The notes: generated by a model from the letters alone, not told the origin. A stretch of 14,897 nt of DNA from an uncultured Candidatus Melainabacteria bacterium (GCA_934757255.1 CAKVLL010000042.1:1-14897), one strand, 5' to 3'; counted from the first letter of the stretch, positions 6,994 through 14,191 are shown. A program made the numbers and translations.

Positions 6994-7671
6994 TTATATT
7001 CCTTCAATAAATCTTTTTGTAATGAGTTGTGGTCTTGTGATTGCAGAACCAATAACAACGCAGTGTGCGCCATATTCAAAGGCTTTTTTTACTTCTTCCG
7101 GCGTCCAAATTCTTCCTTCAAGAATAACCGGTTTGTCTACGGTTTTAACAAGGTTTTGTAAAAGTTTATAATCTGGTCCAATTGTTGGTTCTCCGGATTC
7201 CATTGTATAGCCGGCTAGAGTTGTAGATATAATGTCGGCACCTAAATTCGCACAATTAATACCTTCTTCTAATGTAGAAATATCTGCCATTGCAAGTCGA
7301 TTCATTTTATGAATGGTAGAAATAATATCTTCTAATGTACAATTATCATGAGGGCGTGACGTTCCGTCGAAGGCAATAATATCAGCATCTGCCTCTATTA
7401 ATGCATTAACTTCTTTTAATCCAGGTGTTATATAAACAATTTCTTTCCAATTAGTAGGTAATTTATCAGGTTTGGTCAAGCCTATAACGGGAAGCCCAAA
7501 TGCTTTTGCGTTTTTTACATCTCTTGTGCCTGCTACTCTAAGTCCACCAGCACCACCATTTACGCAAGAAGCCATCATTGCAAGCATACATTCTTCTTTA
7601 TAAAGAGGTTCATCTGGCATGGCTTGTGATGAAACTATTACTTTCCCTTTTAATTTTTCTAAAATACTCAT
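6994..7671 (-). CDS. nanE: N-acetylmannosamine-6-phosphate 2-epimerase
   Basis: TIM-barrel enzyme converting ManNAc-6-P to GlcNAc-6-P, in sialic acid and ManNAc use. It has 225 residues, the usual length. It opens EKLKGKVIVSSQAMPDEPL, typical of the family, and has GLTKPD (64-69, with the expected catalytic Lys67) and PVILEGRI (181-188, with the expected acid Glu185); GADIISTTLAGYT is the conserved phosphate-side segment. It is the first gene of the minus-strand operon. No sialate lyase (nanA) is present in the window. Unlike the genes around it, there is no ribosome binding site; a -10 element lies directly before the ATG (see promoter entry). Confidence 0.93.
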   Translation of the reverse strand: MSILEKLKGKVIVSSQAMPDEPLYKEECMLAMMASCVNGGAGGLRVAGTRDVKNAKAFGLPVIGLTKPDKLPTNWKEIVYITPGLKEVNALIEADADIIAFDGTSRPHDNCTLEDIISTIHKMNRLAMADISTLEEGINCANLGADIISTTLAGYTMESGEPTIGPDYKLLQNLVKTVDKPVILEGRIWTPEEVKKAFEYGAHCVVIGSAITRPQLITKRFIEGI

Positions 7672-7677
7672 AGAAAA

Positions 7678-7686
7678 ATATTAGCA
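7678..7686 (-). promoter_or_regulatory. Candidate extended -10 element giving a leaderless nanE transcript
   Basis: On the minus strand, TGC-TAATAT (7686-7678) fits an extended -10 (TGnTATAAT, with matches at TA, A and T positions). Exactly six bases, TTTTCT, separate it from the nanE ATG, so transcription would begin at or next to the A of the start codon. No Shine-Dalgarno sequence is present. No clear -35 was found. Inference from motif spacing only. Confidence 0.45.
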
Positions 7687-7768
7687 TAAAGAAGAGTAAA
7701 TTTATCTTAAATATTAAGAATTGTTTTTTGTATTGTTCTCTTTCCTTTCCATTTAATTACTATAAACA

Positions 7769-7797
7769 TTTACAAAATGTTACAAATAGTGTATATT
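7769..7797 (+). promoter_or_regulatory. Sigma-70-type promoter for the GGDEF gene
   Basis: TTTACA (7769-7774), 17 bases, then TATATT (7792-7797). Transcription should start near 7804, leaving a ~30-base leader with GAGGAA (7825-7830) before the ATG at 7836. Two direct copies of TTACAAA (7770-7776 and 7780-7786), one helical turn apart, overlap the -35 and spacer and could be an operator. Confidence 0.6.
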
Positions 7798-7835
7798 TAG
7801 TATAAGTTAAGTTTTAACATAGAAGAGGAAGATTT

Positions 7836-8708
7836 ATGAGCAATATTGTTATTTATTCTACGAAGCCTGAGCCGGAATTACAGGCTACTTTGATGGATAT
7901 AGATGAAGCAGAAGTTAGAGTTGTTTCAATTGATCAAATGAAAAACTATGCAGTAATCAATCCATCACTAATGATTGTTGAAAATATTGATTTGGCAAAA
8001 GATGCATTAATGACAAACAAATTCCCTTGCCCAATTCTGTTTTTCGGTCCAACTAGACGTGATGTTACGGTTCGTGCGGAAGGTTTTGACTTTATTAGTA
8101 ATCCTAATAACAAGGATGAATTAATTGTTCGTGTTAACGCTTTATTGAAAATTAAAGCAATCAAGGATAAGTTGGAAAGAGTTTCTACAACAGATGATTT
8201 AACAGGCTTGCATAATAGAAAATATTTACAAGAACGTTTGGAAGAAGAAATTTCTCGTTCAAGACGTTATGGAACAAAGCTTTCTTGTATATTGTTTGAT
8301 ATAGACTTCTTTAAAGTTGTAAATGACATGTATGGCTACGAATGGGGTGATATTCTTCTTAGAAACATTGCAAATAAGTTGAATGCAATGATAAGAAAAG
8401 AAGATATTTTGACTCGTTATGGCGATGAAGAATTTTTACTTGTTCTTCCAAATACTTCAGAAGAAAATGCGTTCTTGTTTGGGGAAAGATTTAGAAGAGA
8501 AGTTGAAAAAATGGAATTCATTCCGGCTGGCGAAGAGGAACCTCATAAAGTTACTATTTCCGGTGGAATTTCGACTTATCCTTGCATGCCGGATGTTGAA
8601 GAAGATGCAAATACTGTTATCAGATACGCTGAACATGCTCTTTATAACGCTAAACACAGAGGCAAAAACAAAATTATTCAATTCTCTCAAATGAATTTAG
8701 AAATGTAA
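7836..8708 (+). CDS. Degenerate receiver domain fused to a variant GGDEF domain
   Basis: 290 residues. Residues 1-105 have the outline of a response-regulator receiver, but the phosphorylated Asp position reads MIVEN (E49) and the conserved KP near the end reads NPNN, so ordinary phosphorylation looks lost; Asp to Glu can mimic the active state. Residues 115-285 are a GGDEF (diguanylate cyclase) domain with DDLTGLHNR, metal-binding FDIDFFK and an inhibitory I-site RxxD (RKED, 187-190). The signature itself reads RYGDEEF (194-200), with Asp in place of the second Gly, and the usual G-H before GD is G-Y. It may be an active cyclase of altered efficiency or a c-di-GMP sensor. Cytosolic; no membrane span. 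It has its own promoter and terminator. Confidence 0.9.
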   Translation: MSNIVIYSTKPEPELQATLMDIDEAEVRVVSIDQMKNYAVINPSLMIVENIDLAKDALMTNKFPCPILFFGPTRRDVTVRAEGFDFISNPNNKDELIVRVNALLKIKAIKDKLERVSTTDDLTGLHNRKYLQERLEEEISRSRRYGTKLSCILFDIDFFKVVNDMYGYEWGDILLRNIANKLNAMIRKEDILTRYGDEEFLLVLPNTSEENAFLFGERFRREVEKMEFIPAGEEEPHKVTISGGISTYPCMPDVEEDANTVIRYAEHALYNAKHRGKNKIIQFSQMNLEM

Positions 8709-8728
8709 TTTTGTACAAGTATACTGAA

Positions 8729-8762
8729 AAAGAGTTCTTCTAAGAGAGGACTCTTTTTTTTT
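8729..8762 (+). terminator. Rho-independent terminator of the GGDEF gene
   Basis: Ten-base-pair stem AAAGAGTTCT (8729-8738) with AGGACTCTTT (8747-8756), one G-U pair, an 8-base loop and a run of nine T ending at 8762. It lies 20 bases after the stop codon. Confidence 0.85.
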
Positions 8763-8792
8763 GTTGTATATAATTCTTAAGGAAAAATTAAT

Positions 8793-8831
8793 AATTCAAA
8801 TATTGATTAAGATTTTTGTTTGAATTAACAT
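8793..8831 (+). promoter_or_regulatory. Candidate gap promoter with overlapping inverted repeat
   Basis: A possible promoter is TTGATT (8803-8808), 17 bases, TAACAT (8826-8831); each hexamer matches four of six consensus bases. A perfect 8-bp inverted repeat, AATTCAAA (8793-8800) and TTTGAATT (8819-8826), brackets the -35 and touches the -10, as a repressor or activator site might. AAGGAG at 8865-8870 is the ribosome binding site. Motif evidence only. Confidence 0.4.
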
Positions 8832-8878
8832 AATCATGTTAAGAGAAAGTTACTACAAAGTAAGAAGGAGTAAAACTT

Positions 8879-9883
8879 ATGGTAAAAGTAGCAATTAACG
8901 GATTCGGTAGAATCGGACGTAACACATTAAGAGCAGCTATCAGAGAAGGTATCTTCAATGAAATCGATTACGTTGCAATCAATGACCCAGGTCTTAAACC
9001 TGAAGATGCTGCACGTATTTTTAAATATGACTCTGTAATGGGTAAATTTGATGGTACAGTAGAAGCTTACGAAGAAGGTATCATCGTAAATGGTAAGAAA
9101 ATTAAATTCTTCGCAGAAAAAGATCCTGCACAATTACCTTGGAAAGATCTTGGTGTAGAAGTTGTTGTTGAATCAACTGGTTTCTTCACAGATGCAGAAA
9201 AAGCTAAAGCTCACATCGCAGCTGGTGCTAAGAAAGTTATTATTTCTGCTCCTGCAACTAACGAAGACAAAACTATCGTTTTAGGTGTTAACGATCATGA
9301 ATATGATCCTGCTAAACACAATGTTATTTCAATGGCATCTTGCACAACTAACTGCTTAGCTCCAGTAGCTAAAGTTATCGATGAAAAATTCGGTATCGTT
9401 AAAGGTTTGATGACAACAGTTCACTCATACACTGGCGACCAAAGAATCTTAGATGCTGGTCACAAAGACCCTCGTAGAGCTAGAGCTGGTGCTCTAAACA
9501 TCGTTCCTACAAAAACTGGTGCAGCTAAAGCTGTTGCTCTAGTATTACCTCAATTAAAAGGTAAATTGGACGGTTTCGCTATGAGAGTTCCTACTCCAGA
9601 CGTTTCTTTAGTTGACGTTGTATTTGAACTTAAAAAAGACGTAACTGTAGAAGAAGTTAACGCAGCTCTTAAAGAAGGTGCTGACGGACACGTTCTTTGC
9701 TACACTGAAGAACCATTGGTATCTTCTGACTACGTTGGTACTTCACAATCTTCAACAGTTGACGCTCTATTAACAAGAGTTATGGGTGGCAACCAAGTTA
9801 AGATTATTTCTTGGTATGATAATGAAATGGGTTACTCAACTCGTTTAGCTGAAACTACTAAGATGGTTGCTTCTAAATTATAA
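8879..9883 (+). CDS. gap: Glyceraldehyde-3-phosphate dehydrogenase
   Basis: Oxidises and phosphorylates glyceraldehyde-3-P to 1,3-bisphosphoglycerate in glycolysis, or runs in reverse in gluconeogenesis. Full length, 334 residues. The Rossmann motif INGFGRIGR (6-14) is followed by the active site SMASCTTNCLAP with C155, and H182 in TTVHSYTGDQ. The cofactor region reads INDPGLK after the second strand and LDAGHKDPRRAR at 191-202, where strictly NAD-dependent enzymes usually have DLPHKDLRR; Ala-Gly in place of Leu-Pro is closer to the NADP-accepting cyanobacterial/chloroplast type (Ala-Ser). AAGGAG lies eight bases before the ATG, and codon use looks like that of a highly expressed gene. It is monocistronic, with a strong terminator. 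Confidence 0.97.
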   Translation: MVKVAINGFGRIGRNTLRAAIREGIFNEIDYVAINDPGLKPEDAARIFKYDSVMGKFDGTVEAYEEGIIVNGKKIKFFAEKDPAQLPWKDLGVEVVVESTGFFTDAEKAKAHIAAGAKKVIISAPATNEDKTIVLGVNDHEYDPAKHNVISMASCTTNCLAPVAKVIDEKFGIVKGLMTTVHSYTGDQRILDAGHKDPRRARAGALNIVPTKTGAAKAVALVLPQLKGKLDGFAMRVPTPDVSLVDVVFELKKDVTVEEVNAALKEGADGHVLCYTEEPLVSSDYVGTSQSSTVDALLTRVMGGNQVKIISWYDNEMGYSTRLAETTKMVASKL

Positions 9884-9912
9884 TTTTTAGATTGTAATTT
9901 GAATTAAATTTG

Positions 9913-9950
9913 ATACTGCGATTTTCACAAGAAAATCGCAGTATTTTTTT
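9913..9950 (+). terminator. Strong Rho-independent terminator of gap
   Basis: A perfect 14-bp stem, ATACTGCGATTTTC (9913-9926) with its complement at 9931-9944, closed by an ACAA tetraloop and followed by seven T through 9950. It begins 29 bases after the gap stop codon. Confidence 0.95.
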
Positions 9951-10041
9951 ATTTTATTGTGAATTGCAAGAAATATGAATAGAACTTCAGGTTAGCAAAT
10001 TTATTTTTTATGGGTTTTAATTCTTTTATAAGGAGTTAAAA

Positions 10042-11157
10042 ATGCAGAATAATATATCTTTTAAGGGATATGATGCAAGACCTTTAAAAGGGATTTTTAC
10101 AAGAGACGGTGGTTTTGGAAAATCTTTTTATGGATTAGTAACACAAGCAGCAGAAATATTGAACAAAGAAGGTGTTGATGTTTTTGTTCAAACACCAAAA
10201 AAAATTTTAAAAAACGAATTTTCTGATAAAAAGCCAAATTTTGCAAATTTTTGGCCATGGGTTCAGGATAGGTTAGTATTTTTACCTGAAAAAATTATCG
10301 AGTCTAAGAAAGTTGTTAATGAAGATGTTAATTTGAATGATGTAAAAGCAGTTTTTAAATGTCCTATTAAAGAGAGAAGAAATCATATACAGGGGGGAAA
10401 TTATTTTTTTATAAAAGATGGAGAGAAAGAAATAGTGCTTTTGGGAAAAGATGAATTAAAAACAATAAGTTTAAAAACAATAAGAAAGATTTTTGATAAA
10501 CATGAGGTGTTAACTGTTTCTCAGCCGGATTTCCATTTGGATTTATCTATAAGACCATTGAATAGTAAAAGAATTTTGGTGCATGATTCCAAGATGCTTT
10601 TAAGTGAATTGGATAGAGGTATAAAAAACGCCAAGGAAATTTTTTTACAAGATAAAGATATTAAATTAGGGTGCGTGATTAAAAGATTATGTCATTTAAA
10701 AGAAGAAATATTGGAAAATGAGAAACAATATGGGATATCTGAAAAATATGAAAAGCTACAGCAAGAGTTAAGACAAAATAATTTTGATGTAATAAATGTT
10801 CCTGGTTTAATAGTGAAAACTGCAAATGCAAAAATATCGAAAGACGATAAGTCGGTATTTTTAAAAGATGTAATATATCGAATGAATTTTATGAATGCGA
10901 TAGTTCATGAACGTTCAAATAAATCACTTGTTTATATTGTAGGAAAATCTGTTATCGACGAGCAATTGGGATTAACTTCGGAGATAGCAAATCGAATAGA
11001 TTTTAGTTTTGAAAAAATATTTAAGAAAAGTTTAGAGGGTAAAATTGCATCTGAAGACATTCATTTTCTAGGTGATAATACAATTTCAAATATCTTAAAA
11101 CAAAATTATGGTGGTTTACATTGTTTATTTGCAGAAGTTCCGAAATATAAAGGTTAA
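10042..11157 (+). CDS. Predicted pentein-fold enzyme (deiminase/amidinotransferase-like), function unknown
   Basis: A 371-residue cytosolic protein that shows, in order, the scattered catalytic motifs of guanidino-modifying (pentein) enzymes such as agmatine and arginine deiminases: WPWVQDRLVF (D76), HIQGGNYFF (115-123), FHLDLSIRP (H165, D167), YRMNFMNA (279-286) and, near the C-terminus, GGLHC (C361). The HxD and the GGxHC Cys match the usual His/Asp/Cys triad, and the length fits agmatine deiminase. Residues 185-250 carry a charged helical stretch (KEEILENEKQYGISEKYEKL). The N-terminus ISFKGYDARPLKG is one I associate from memory with Gastranaerophilales proteins. AAGGAG (10030-10035) is six bases upstream. 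It stands alone between the gap terminator and a convergent gene. Substrate unknown; fold assignment is by motif, not alignment. Confidence 0.7.
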   Translation: MQNNISFKGYDARPLKGIFTRDGGFGKSFYGLVTQAAEILNKEGVDVFVQTPKKILKNEFSDKKPNFANFWPWVQDRLVFLPEKIIESKKVVNEDVNLNDVKAVFKCPIKERRNHIQGGNYFFIKDGEKEIVLLGKDELKTISLKTIRKIFDKHEVLTVSQPDFHLDLSIRPLNSKRILVHDSKMLLSELDRGIKNAKEIFLQDKDIKLGCVIKRLCHLKEEILENEKQYGISEKYEKLQQELRQNNFDVINVPGLIVKTANAKISKDDKSVFLKDVIYRMNFMNAIVHERSNKSLVYIVGKSVIDEQLGLTSEIANRIDFSFEKIFKKSLEGKIASEDIHFLGDNTISNILKQNYGGLHCLFAEVPKYKG

Positions 11158-11176
11158 AATGAAATTGATATAAAGT

Positions 11177-11467
11177 CTAGTAACAAACGCTATATTCGCA
11201 ATTTCCCAATTGTAAGTTTTCATTTAGTTCTTTTACTAAATTCGAAGATGTTTTCCAATTGATTTTTCCATTTGGGTATTTTATGTAATGTTTTGTTGCA
11301 CAAATGGTAGAAACAAAACAAGCGTCTAATACATTCAAAAATGATATGTCAATGCAAATGTTATCACAGTGGAAATTTTCGATATAAGAGTTAATAAAAT
11401 CTATCGTATCGTTTGCGGTAATAGTGTTCAATTTAAGAACATTATTTTGGGGTAATAGTTGTAGCAT
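11177..11467 (-). CDS. Small STAS-like protein (96 aa), function unknown
   Basis: The pattern fits a lone STAS (anti-sigma-factor antagonist-like) domain: an opening strand VLKLNTITAND, a helix, the core strand ICIDISFLNVLDACFVSTI and a closing GKINWKTSSNLVKELNENLQL. In partner-switching antagonists the core reads about D-S-S-G after 'IDLS..xxI'; here it is LDACF, so the phosphorylated Ser and the Gly are absent and kinase control is unlikely. I chose the ATG at 11467 (MLQLLPQNN) because AAGGA (11480-11476) is eight bases upstream; the earlier ATG at 11500 lacks a ribosome binding site. It is convergent with the pentein-like gene (19-base gap) and 93 bases downstream of pcrA on the same strand. 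Confidence 0.6.
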   Translation of the reverse strand: MLQLLPQNNVLKLNTITANDTIDFINSYIENFHCDNICIDISFLNVLDACFVSTICATKHYIKYPNGKINWKTSSNLVKELNENLQLGNCEYSVCY

Positions 11468-11559
11468 GTATATTTTCCTTAACAATATAACTATCGGCAT
11501 TATTTTAAATTAATTTACTTATTTAAAATAAAATCATACAAATAGTTGAGAATATTTTG

Positions 11560-14148
11560 CTACAATTTCTTAAGTCTTGCATAAGTTGCATCCATCGCTT
11601 TTTTACCCATCTTGCCAAAATCTATAGTGTACATTGTGCTTTCGCCGATTTGGATAACGTCTGCAATTTCACCAACTCCTAATTTTTCGTGGAAAACTCT
11701 TTCTCCAACATTAAAGAAATACTGAGTTGCTGTGTTCTTTAAAGCTTCTTCTTTTTGTTTTTCTTCTAAACGAATTGCTTCTTGTCGTCTTTCTTCTTCC
11801 AATTTACGCTTCATAACGTTATCTTCAAAGAAAGCCTTGATTTTAGCCTCTTCTTTTTCTTTATTTATAGGGTTCTTTTTCAAAATCATTCTACTTGGTG
11901 TTCTTTGTACTACATTTGTAGTTTTCTTAGTCGTTGGTGCTACAAAGTTCTTACCGAAACCCGAAGAATTGTTGTTATTTTTTGAAGATGGAGCAACAAA
12001 GTTTGCACCAAAACCTGTTGACGGTTTTACAAAACCATCAGAGCTAAACGAAGTGCTTGAAGATTTTTTAGCAGCGCCAAAAGAAGAACCGCTACTATTT
12101 CTGTCACTAAATTTACCTTTATTATAGCCACCTTGAACTTTTTTAACCGCGCTATTAAACGTGCTTCTATGGTCAGAAAATTCTGAGAAAGCTGATTCTT
12201 CTCTCTCCAATAGAGTTGACGGAATTTCTTCTAAAAATCTGCTTGGTGTGTAGTATTTGTATTCACCCCACATTTGACGACGTTTAGCAGTAGTTAAGTA
12301 TAACTTATTTTCTGCTCTTGTAACACCTACGTACATTAAGCGGCGTTCTTCTTCCAATTCAGATAAGCTGTTTGAGCATCTCGCAGAAGGGAAAATCCCT
12401 TCATCACAACCTGCTAAGAATACAATAGGGAATTCCAAACCTTTTGATGCGTGAAGTGTCATAAGCGTAACATTGTTCGCGATTTCTTCCATTCCGTCAA
12501 TATCAGAAACCAAGGACACTTGAGAAAGGAATTCGCCCAATTCATTCCCAACTTCTTCCGGCTCAAATTCGTTTGCTACGTTTACTAATTCTTGCAAGTT
12601 TTCAATTCTTGTTTGATCTTCATCTGCACCCGTTGCTTGAAGCTCTCTTAAGTAACCACTCTTTTCTAAAATCAAACTTAAAAATTCCGGCAAGCTGTAT
12701 CTTGATTGCGCTTCTTTAAGTTTTTCTACAAGTGTAGCAAAATCTTTTAATTTTGTAGCCGTTCCGGATTTGATTGTAGAGATATTATCAACATCCATAA
12801 TAGCTGAATACAAGCTGATATCTTTTTCATCCGCATAATCTTGTAAATGTTTAAGCGTTGTTTCGCCTATTGCACGCTTCGGCACATTGATAATTCGTCT
12901 TAAAGACTGCGAATCATCAGGGTTGTAGATTAATTTTAAATAAGCAATCGCATCTTTAATTTCCTTACGGTCATAGAACTTAAGACCGCCGTATATTCTG
13001 TATGGAATTCCTGCTGCTATCAAAGCTTCTTCTAAAGCACGTGATTGAGCGTTTGTTCTATATAAAATCGAAAATTGATTATAATTGTCTGATGTATCTC
13101 GGATTGATTTAACAATATAGTTTGCTTCATCAGCCTCATCTTGCGCTTCATAAAGCGAAATTTTTTCGCCGTCGCCTTTTTGAGAATAAAGAACTTTATC
13201 TACACGTTCTTCATTGTTTTCAATAATAGCGTTTGCTGCGTTCAAAATATTTGCAGTTGAACGGTAATTTTGTTCCAATTTTACTAATTTAGCTTTAGGA
13301 AAATCGTTCTGAAAATTCATAATAATTCTAAAATCAGCACCACGCCAGCTATAAATTGATTGGTCGACATCACCTACAACGCAAAGCGAACGAGAATCAG
13401 GAATATCGGCTTGTAAGTTTGTGTAAAGCGCTTTTACAAGTTGATATTGCGCTTGGTTTGTATCTTGATATTCATCAACCATGATATGTTGGAACTTATC
13501 ATAATATTTTTTTCTGACTTCAGGATTTTGTTCAAGAAGTTTTACGCAAAGCATTAACATATCGTCAAAGTCGATTGCATTATTGTTATTAAGCGCATTT
13601 TCATAGAATTCGAAAACTTGGGCAATTTTTTGTGATTTAAAATCGCGCGCAAAAGTTGCAAATGTATAAGCGTCTTGCATTTTGTTCTTAGCGTTTGAGA
13701 TAACTGCCTTAATTAGTTTCGGTTGATAAATTTTATCATCTAAGTTTAATTTCTTAATGGCTTGTTTTATTACTGCAACTGAATCTGTTTCATCATAAAT
13801 TGTAAAATTTTTATCAAGCTTTTTACCCGATTGAAACGAATAATTTTCAATATCTTGTCTTAATATACGTCCGCAAATACTGTGGAATGTACCAACCCAC
13901 ATATATTTAACGATATTTTCACCTAACATTTTAGAAAGACGTTCTTTCATTTCTTTTGCAGCTTTGTTTGTAAATGTTACAGCAAGAATTTTGCCAGCAA
14001 TTGCACCGTTTTGAATCATATAAGCGATTCTTGATGTTAAAACTTTTGTTTTACCGCTACCTGCACCTGCTAAAATAAGCAATGCTCCTTGCGTTGTTTT
14101 CGCTGCTTCTAACTGCTCTTTATTTAGCCCTTCTAAAATATTTTCCAT
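11560..14148 (-). CDS. pcrA: ATP-dependent DNA helicase PcrA/UvrD, with enlarged C-terminal linker
   Basis: Superfamily 1A 3'-5' helicase for nucleotide-excision repair, replication restart and removal of RecA or stalled RNA polymerase. The motifs are intact: Q-motif GLNKEQLEA, Walker A GAGSGKT (28-34), DEYQDT (225-230), VGDVDQSIYSWRGA (258-271), NYRS (294-297), TLHASKGLEFP (564-574) and RLMYVGVTRAE (603-613). It has 862 residues against about 720-740 in typical PcrA. The extra part is a Ser/Gly/Asn/Lys-rich linker (about 655-760) with the repeated unit GFGxNFVAP (712-720, 730-738), then a charged coiled coil (about 764-805). It ends in the Tudor-like module VGERVFHEKLGVGEI (814-828), which binds RNA polymerase in relatives. 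GGGAATAGGG lies just before the ATG, an irregular ribosome binding site. Divergent from the SLOG gene. Confidence 0.95.
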   Translation of the reverse strand: MENILEGLNKEQLEAAKTTQGALLILAGAGSGKTKVLTSRIAYMIQNGAIAGKILAVTFTNKAAKEMKERLSKMLGENIVKYMWVGTFHSICGRILRQDIENYSFQSGKKLDKNFTIYDETDSVAVIKQAIKKLNLDDKIYQPKLIKAVISNAKNKMQDAYTFATFARDFKSQKIAQVFEFYENALNNNNAIDFDDMLMLCVKLLEQNPEVRKKYYDKFQHIMVDEYQDTNQAQYQLVKALYTNLQADIPDSRSLCVVGDVDQSIYSWRGADFRIIMNFQNDFPKAKLVKLEQNYRSTANILNAANAIIENNEERVDKVLYSQKGDGEKISLYEAQDEADEANYIVKSIRDTSDNYNQFSILYRTNAQSRALEEALIAAGIPYRIYGGLKFYDRKEIKDAIAYLKLIYNPDDSQSLRRIINVPKRAIGETTLKHLQDYADEKDISLYSAIMDVDNISTIKSGTATKLKDFATLVEKLKEAQSRYSLPEFLSLILEKSGYLRELQATGADEDQTRIENLQELVNVANEFEPEEVGNELGEFLSQVSLVSDIDGMEEIANNVTLMTLHASKGLEFPIVFLAGCDEGIFPSARCSNSLSELEEERRLMYVGVTRAENKLYLTTAKRRQMWGEYKYYTPSRFLEEIPSTLLEREESAFSEFSDHRSTFNSAVKKVQGGYNKGKFSDRNSSGSSFGAAKKSSSTSFSSDGFVKPSTGFGANFVAPSSKNNNNSSGFGKNFVAPTTKKTTNVVQRTPSRMILKKNPINKEKEEAKIKAFFEDNVMKRKLEEERRQEAIRLEEKQKEEALKNTATQYFFNVGERVFHEKLGVGEIADVIQIGESTMYTIDFGKMGKKAMDATYARLKKL

Positions 14149-14163
14149 TCCCCTATTCCCAAA

Positions 14164-14191
14164 TTGCCTGTTTTGTGATATTATTTATAAG
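14164..14191 (+). promoter_or_regulatory. Candidate promoter for the SLOG/DprA-like gene
   Basis: TTGCCT (14164-14169), 16 bases, TATAAG (14186-14191, five of six consensus bases). The start would be near 14198, giving a ~38-base leader with AAGGTGG (14225-14231) before the ATG at 14236. Motif evidence only. Confidence 0.4.

Noticed and set aside
6993..7079. 29-codon N-terminal extension of the ROK kinase
   Set aside because: It reads through the end of nanE in another frame; the internal ATG at 6992 has a proper ribosome binding site and begins right at the DIGGTK domain.
9951..10030. Promoter for the pentein-like gene
   Set aside because: Several TAT-rich hexamers exist, but none pairs with a -35 at 16-18 bases well enough to report.
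11501..11559. Terminator after pcrA
   Set aside because: The 59-93 base AT-rich gap before the STAS-like gene shows no stable hairpin with a U-tract; read-through into the small gene is possible.
11732..12127. Plus-strand open frame of 131 codons opposite the pcrA linker
   Set aside because: Its Phe/Ser/Leu-rich product is what the complement of a Lys/Glu/Ser-rich low-complexity stretch gives; no ribosome binding site.
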